64,000 bases of DNA, from the NCBI GenBank assembly GCA_003194525.1, contig NBIV01000174.1:1-64000 (forward strand), in the 5' to 3' direction. The translations under genes were made by a program, and so were the position numbers. The notes below the pieces were generated by a model that ran no database searches, was not told the origin of the DNA, and saw only the letters and a list, made by a program, of their open reading frames with translations. This stretch comes from Gracilariopsis chorda. Lineage: Eukaryota > Rhodophyta > Florideophyceae > Gracilariales > Gracilariaceae. The first letter of the stretch is position 1. Each line of letters begins with the position of its first letter. This document shows, in pieces, positions 62,471 through 64,000 of the stretch.

Positions 62471-63989
62471 TCACCCTACCGGTAGAGAAGAGGGAAAGTG
62501 CCCTTCTCTGCAAGTTTGGATGCCGGGTTTTAGAAGTCGGTACCGCACATGCCCATTGTTTGGGGCATTTGCGATTGCCCCTGCTCCAGCAGCAGCAACA
62601 GTGGTCACTGCAGTGTGCTCTTCGGTAAGTTTTTTTTCTAGCAAGCGCGGTACTTGAGACTCCACTCGGTACAGGCCAGTTGGATCAACCACGAGCGTTC
62701 TCATCATGGCTGGACCCTCACCAGGAACATCTTCAAGGAGAGAGCCAGCATCTGCATGAGGAGCACTGAATGTAGCACTTTGGGTTCCTTCGTATCCACG
62801 TACGATTAATCCTTGTTCCGCTGCTGGCACGCTGATATCCACGGCGGTCTCCACATTTTTTGTTGTTGTTGCTGTTGCGTACTAAGCATGGATCGGTAAC
62901 TTTCGCGCAACACGTCTGGCTTCGTCTGGATCACATCGTACAACTTTAGTACGATGTCTCTTATTTGGATGTCCTGAATGAACGTACGCAGATTGGCACG
63001 CGCATAGTAAGGTGGATCCAAGGAAGGCGTATCGATACCCCACAGAAAGCTGTAGCGCGTGTTGTTATGTTTCTGCGTGGGCAGAGTGAGAGCTGCGTTG
63101 CTTTCAAGTCTGAGAAAGGAGAGACCACCTCCCGTCACAGACAACATGTCCATGAACGCTTGCGTTGTCACAAAGAGCGTATTAAGGTTGAAGAAATGGC
63201 TGTGAAAAGCTCTCAGCCTATAAAGACTGCGAACCAACTCGCTGCAATGCCTTCTGCGGAACCAGACGTTACATCCTGACAATCTTTTCATTCAACAGCA
63301 CACTTCATTAATCTCTTGGCAAGAAAAACGCATCAGCATTACTTGCGGCTATGAATTCTCAATGTCTAGTCCGGGTACGGGCAGAAGGAGAGCGTGTGTG
63401 CGTGCTCGCCACATCTTCTGCATCGCCTTTGACCTGCAGTGGAAAGCGTCTCAAACTCTGAAACGCTTGGACGTATGGCTCGATCATTCCAAGCTTCATC
63501 AGCCACGGCATCCCACGCATAATGTACGCGATAGAGTCCTCGATCCGGACTTCCAGCACATTGCATGGTTCTCGCATCAAGCTGCTGCTGTGAGTGCTGC
63601 AACTTCTGCGGCTTCTGCTGTGGCAGGTGTAAGAGAGTAGGACTGATCTTATCTTCTTCAAATTACATGGGAACTAGCATCTGCTCTTCTTGTTGTTCAG
63701 CTTGTGGCGGAGCCGGTTGCTGTGACGGCTGTGAGAGGGCACGAGTGATCTCATCCTCTTCCAATTCCATCAAAATGGGCATCTGTTCTTCTTCTTCAAC
63801 GTGCGGCGGAGAAAGCTTCTGCAGCGGCTGTGAGGGAGAAGGATTGATCTCGCCGTCCTCCACTTCCACCGGAACCGGCATCTGTTCTTCTTCTTCAACC
63901 TGCGGCAGAGGACGCGCGTCTGTCTCTACGGTTGTGTTGCTCTCATCATTCACAGCAGAGGCAGGCATTGGAGGGAGAGATGGAGGCAT
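62471..63989 (-). pseudogene. N-terminal Helitron-associated region with zinc knuckle and acidic repeats
   Basis: Three parts are seen upstream of the Rep region. At 63663-63989 there are about three degenerate units with VEEEEQMP-type cores, Glu/Pro/Gln-rich. A C-x2-C-x4-H-x4-C knuckle (CRRCGEHAHTLSFC) lies near 63380-63425. At 62806-63291 a stretch has LWGIDTPSLDPPYYARANL and a poly-Gln run. The parts are in different frames. Their link to the Helitron is by position only, and they could belong to a separate gene. Confidence 0.5.
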
Positions 63990-64000
63990 AGGAGAGGAAG

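Larger units (their letters stand above)
58939..63989 (-). mobile_element. Helitron (decayed), running off the right edge
   Basis: On the minus strand, fragments appear in Helitron order: an N-terminal region with a CCHC knuckle, the Helitron-like N / Rep region with an HHH (HUH-type) motif, then a Pif1-like helicase from Walker A to the terminal LSCARR block. Frames shift repeatedly and stops occur throughout, so it is not functional as read. The 5' end is beyond 64000 or close to it. The hairpin and CTRR 3' end are not identified. Confidence 0.85.

Overview
The window looks like nuclear DNA of a multicellular red alga (a florideophyte such as Chondrus or a Gracilaria relative). This is inference. 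The support is: host genes that are almost all single-exon, with two tiny introns (56 and 66 nt) in one gene; cyanobacterial-type proteins with N-terminal extensions that look plastid-directed (DUF3119, DUF760); an ArsS-type arsenosugar radical-SAM enzyme; an RWP-RK regulator; and gene-poor stretches packed with Ty3/gypsy, PIF/Harbinger, LINE and Helitron elements.

Layout. 1-10786: two related Ty3/gypsy LTR retrotransposons on the minus strand. Element A (1-5242) sits inside the pol gene of element B (5243-10786). 11120-13589: a two-gene PIF/Harbinger DNA transposon whose ORFs are both open. 14893-34429: the host gene island. It holds ArsS, an acyltransferase, a membrane-anchored Nudix-like protein, a DUF760 plastid protein, a 5'-truncated LINE, a tetraspanin, a SNAP-25-type SNARE, a DUF3119 protein followed in frame by an unknown ORF, an F-box-like protein, a CCoAOMT-type O-methyltransferase and a class I aldolase. 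A 41-bp near-perfect hairpin lies just downstream of the aldolase.

35399-37640 and 50074-52034 are two copies of a recent segmental duplication. Each carries a secreted protein with a Lys/Gly/Asn-Asp tandem repeat, seven units in one copy and three in the other. Between them lie an RWP-RK protein, a small protein resembling the ChuX/HutX haem-carrier fold, a C2-plus-double-WW protein and a GT61 glycosyltransferase. From 52667 onward the DNA is mobile again: a 4.1-kb LINE with a 13-bp target duplication lies inside the 3' coding end of an older related LINE, a LINE-like scrap follows, and a decayed minus-strand Helitron runs to the right edge.

Functional links. The host genes are housekeeping genes with individual promoters and form no evident pathway cluster. 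The most unusual points are the foldback hairpin at 34579-34672, the duplicated repeat protein, the two places where one stop codon divides a long same-frame ORF (26912 and 47306), the nested insertions, and the ArsS and ChuX-like genes.
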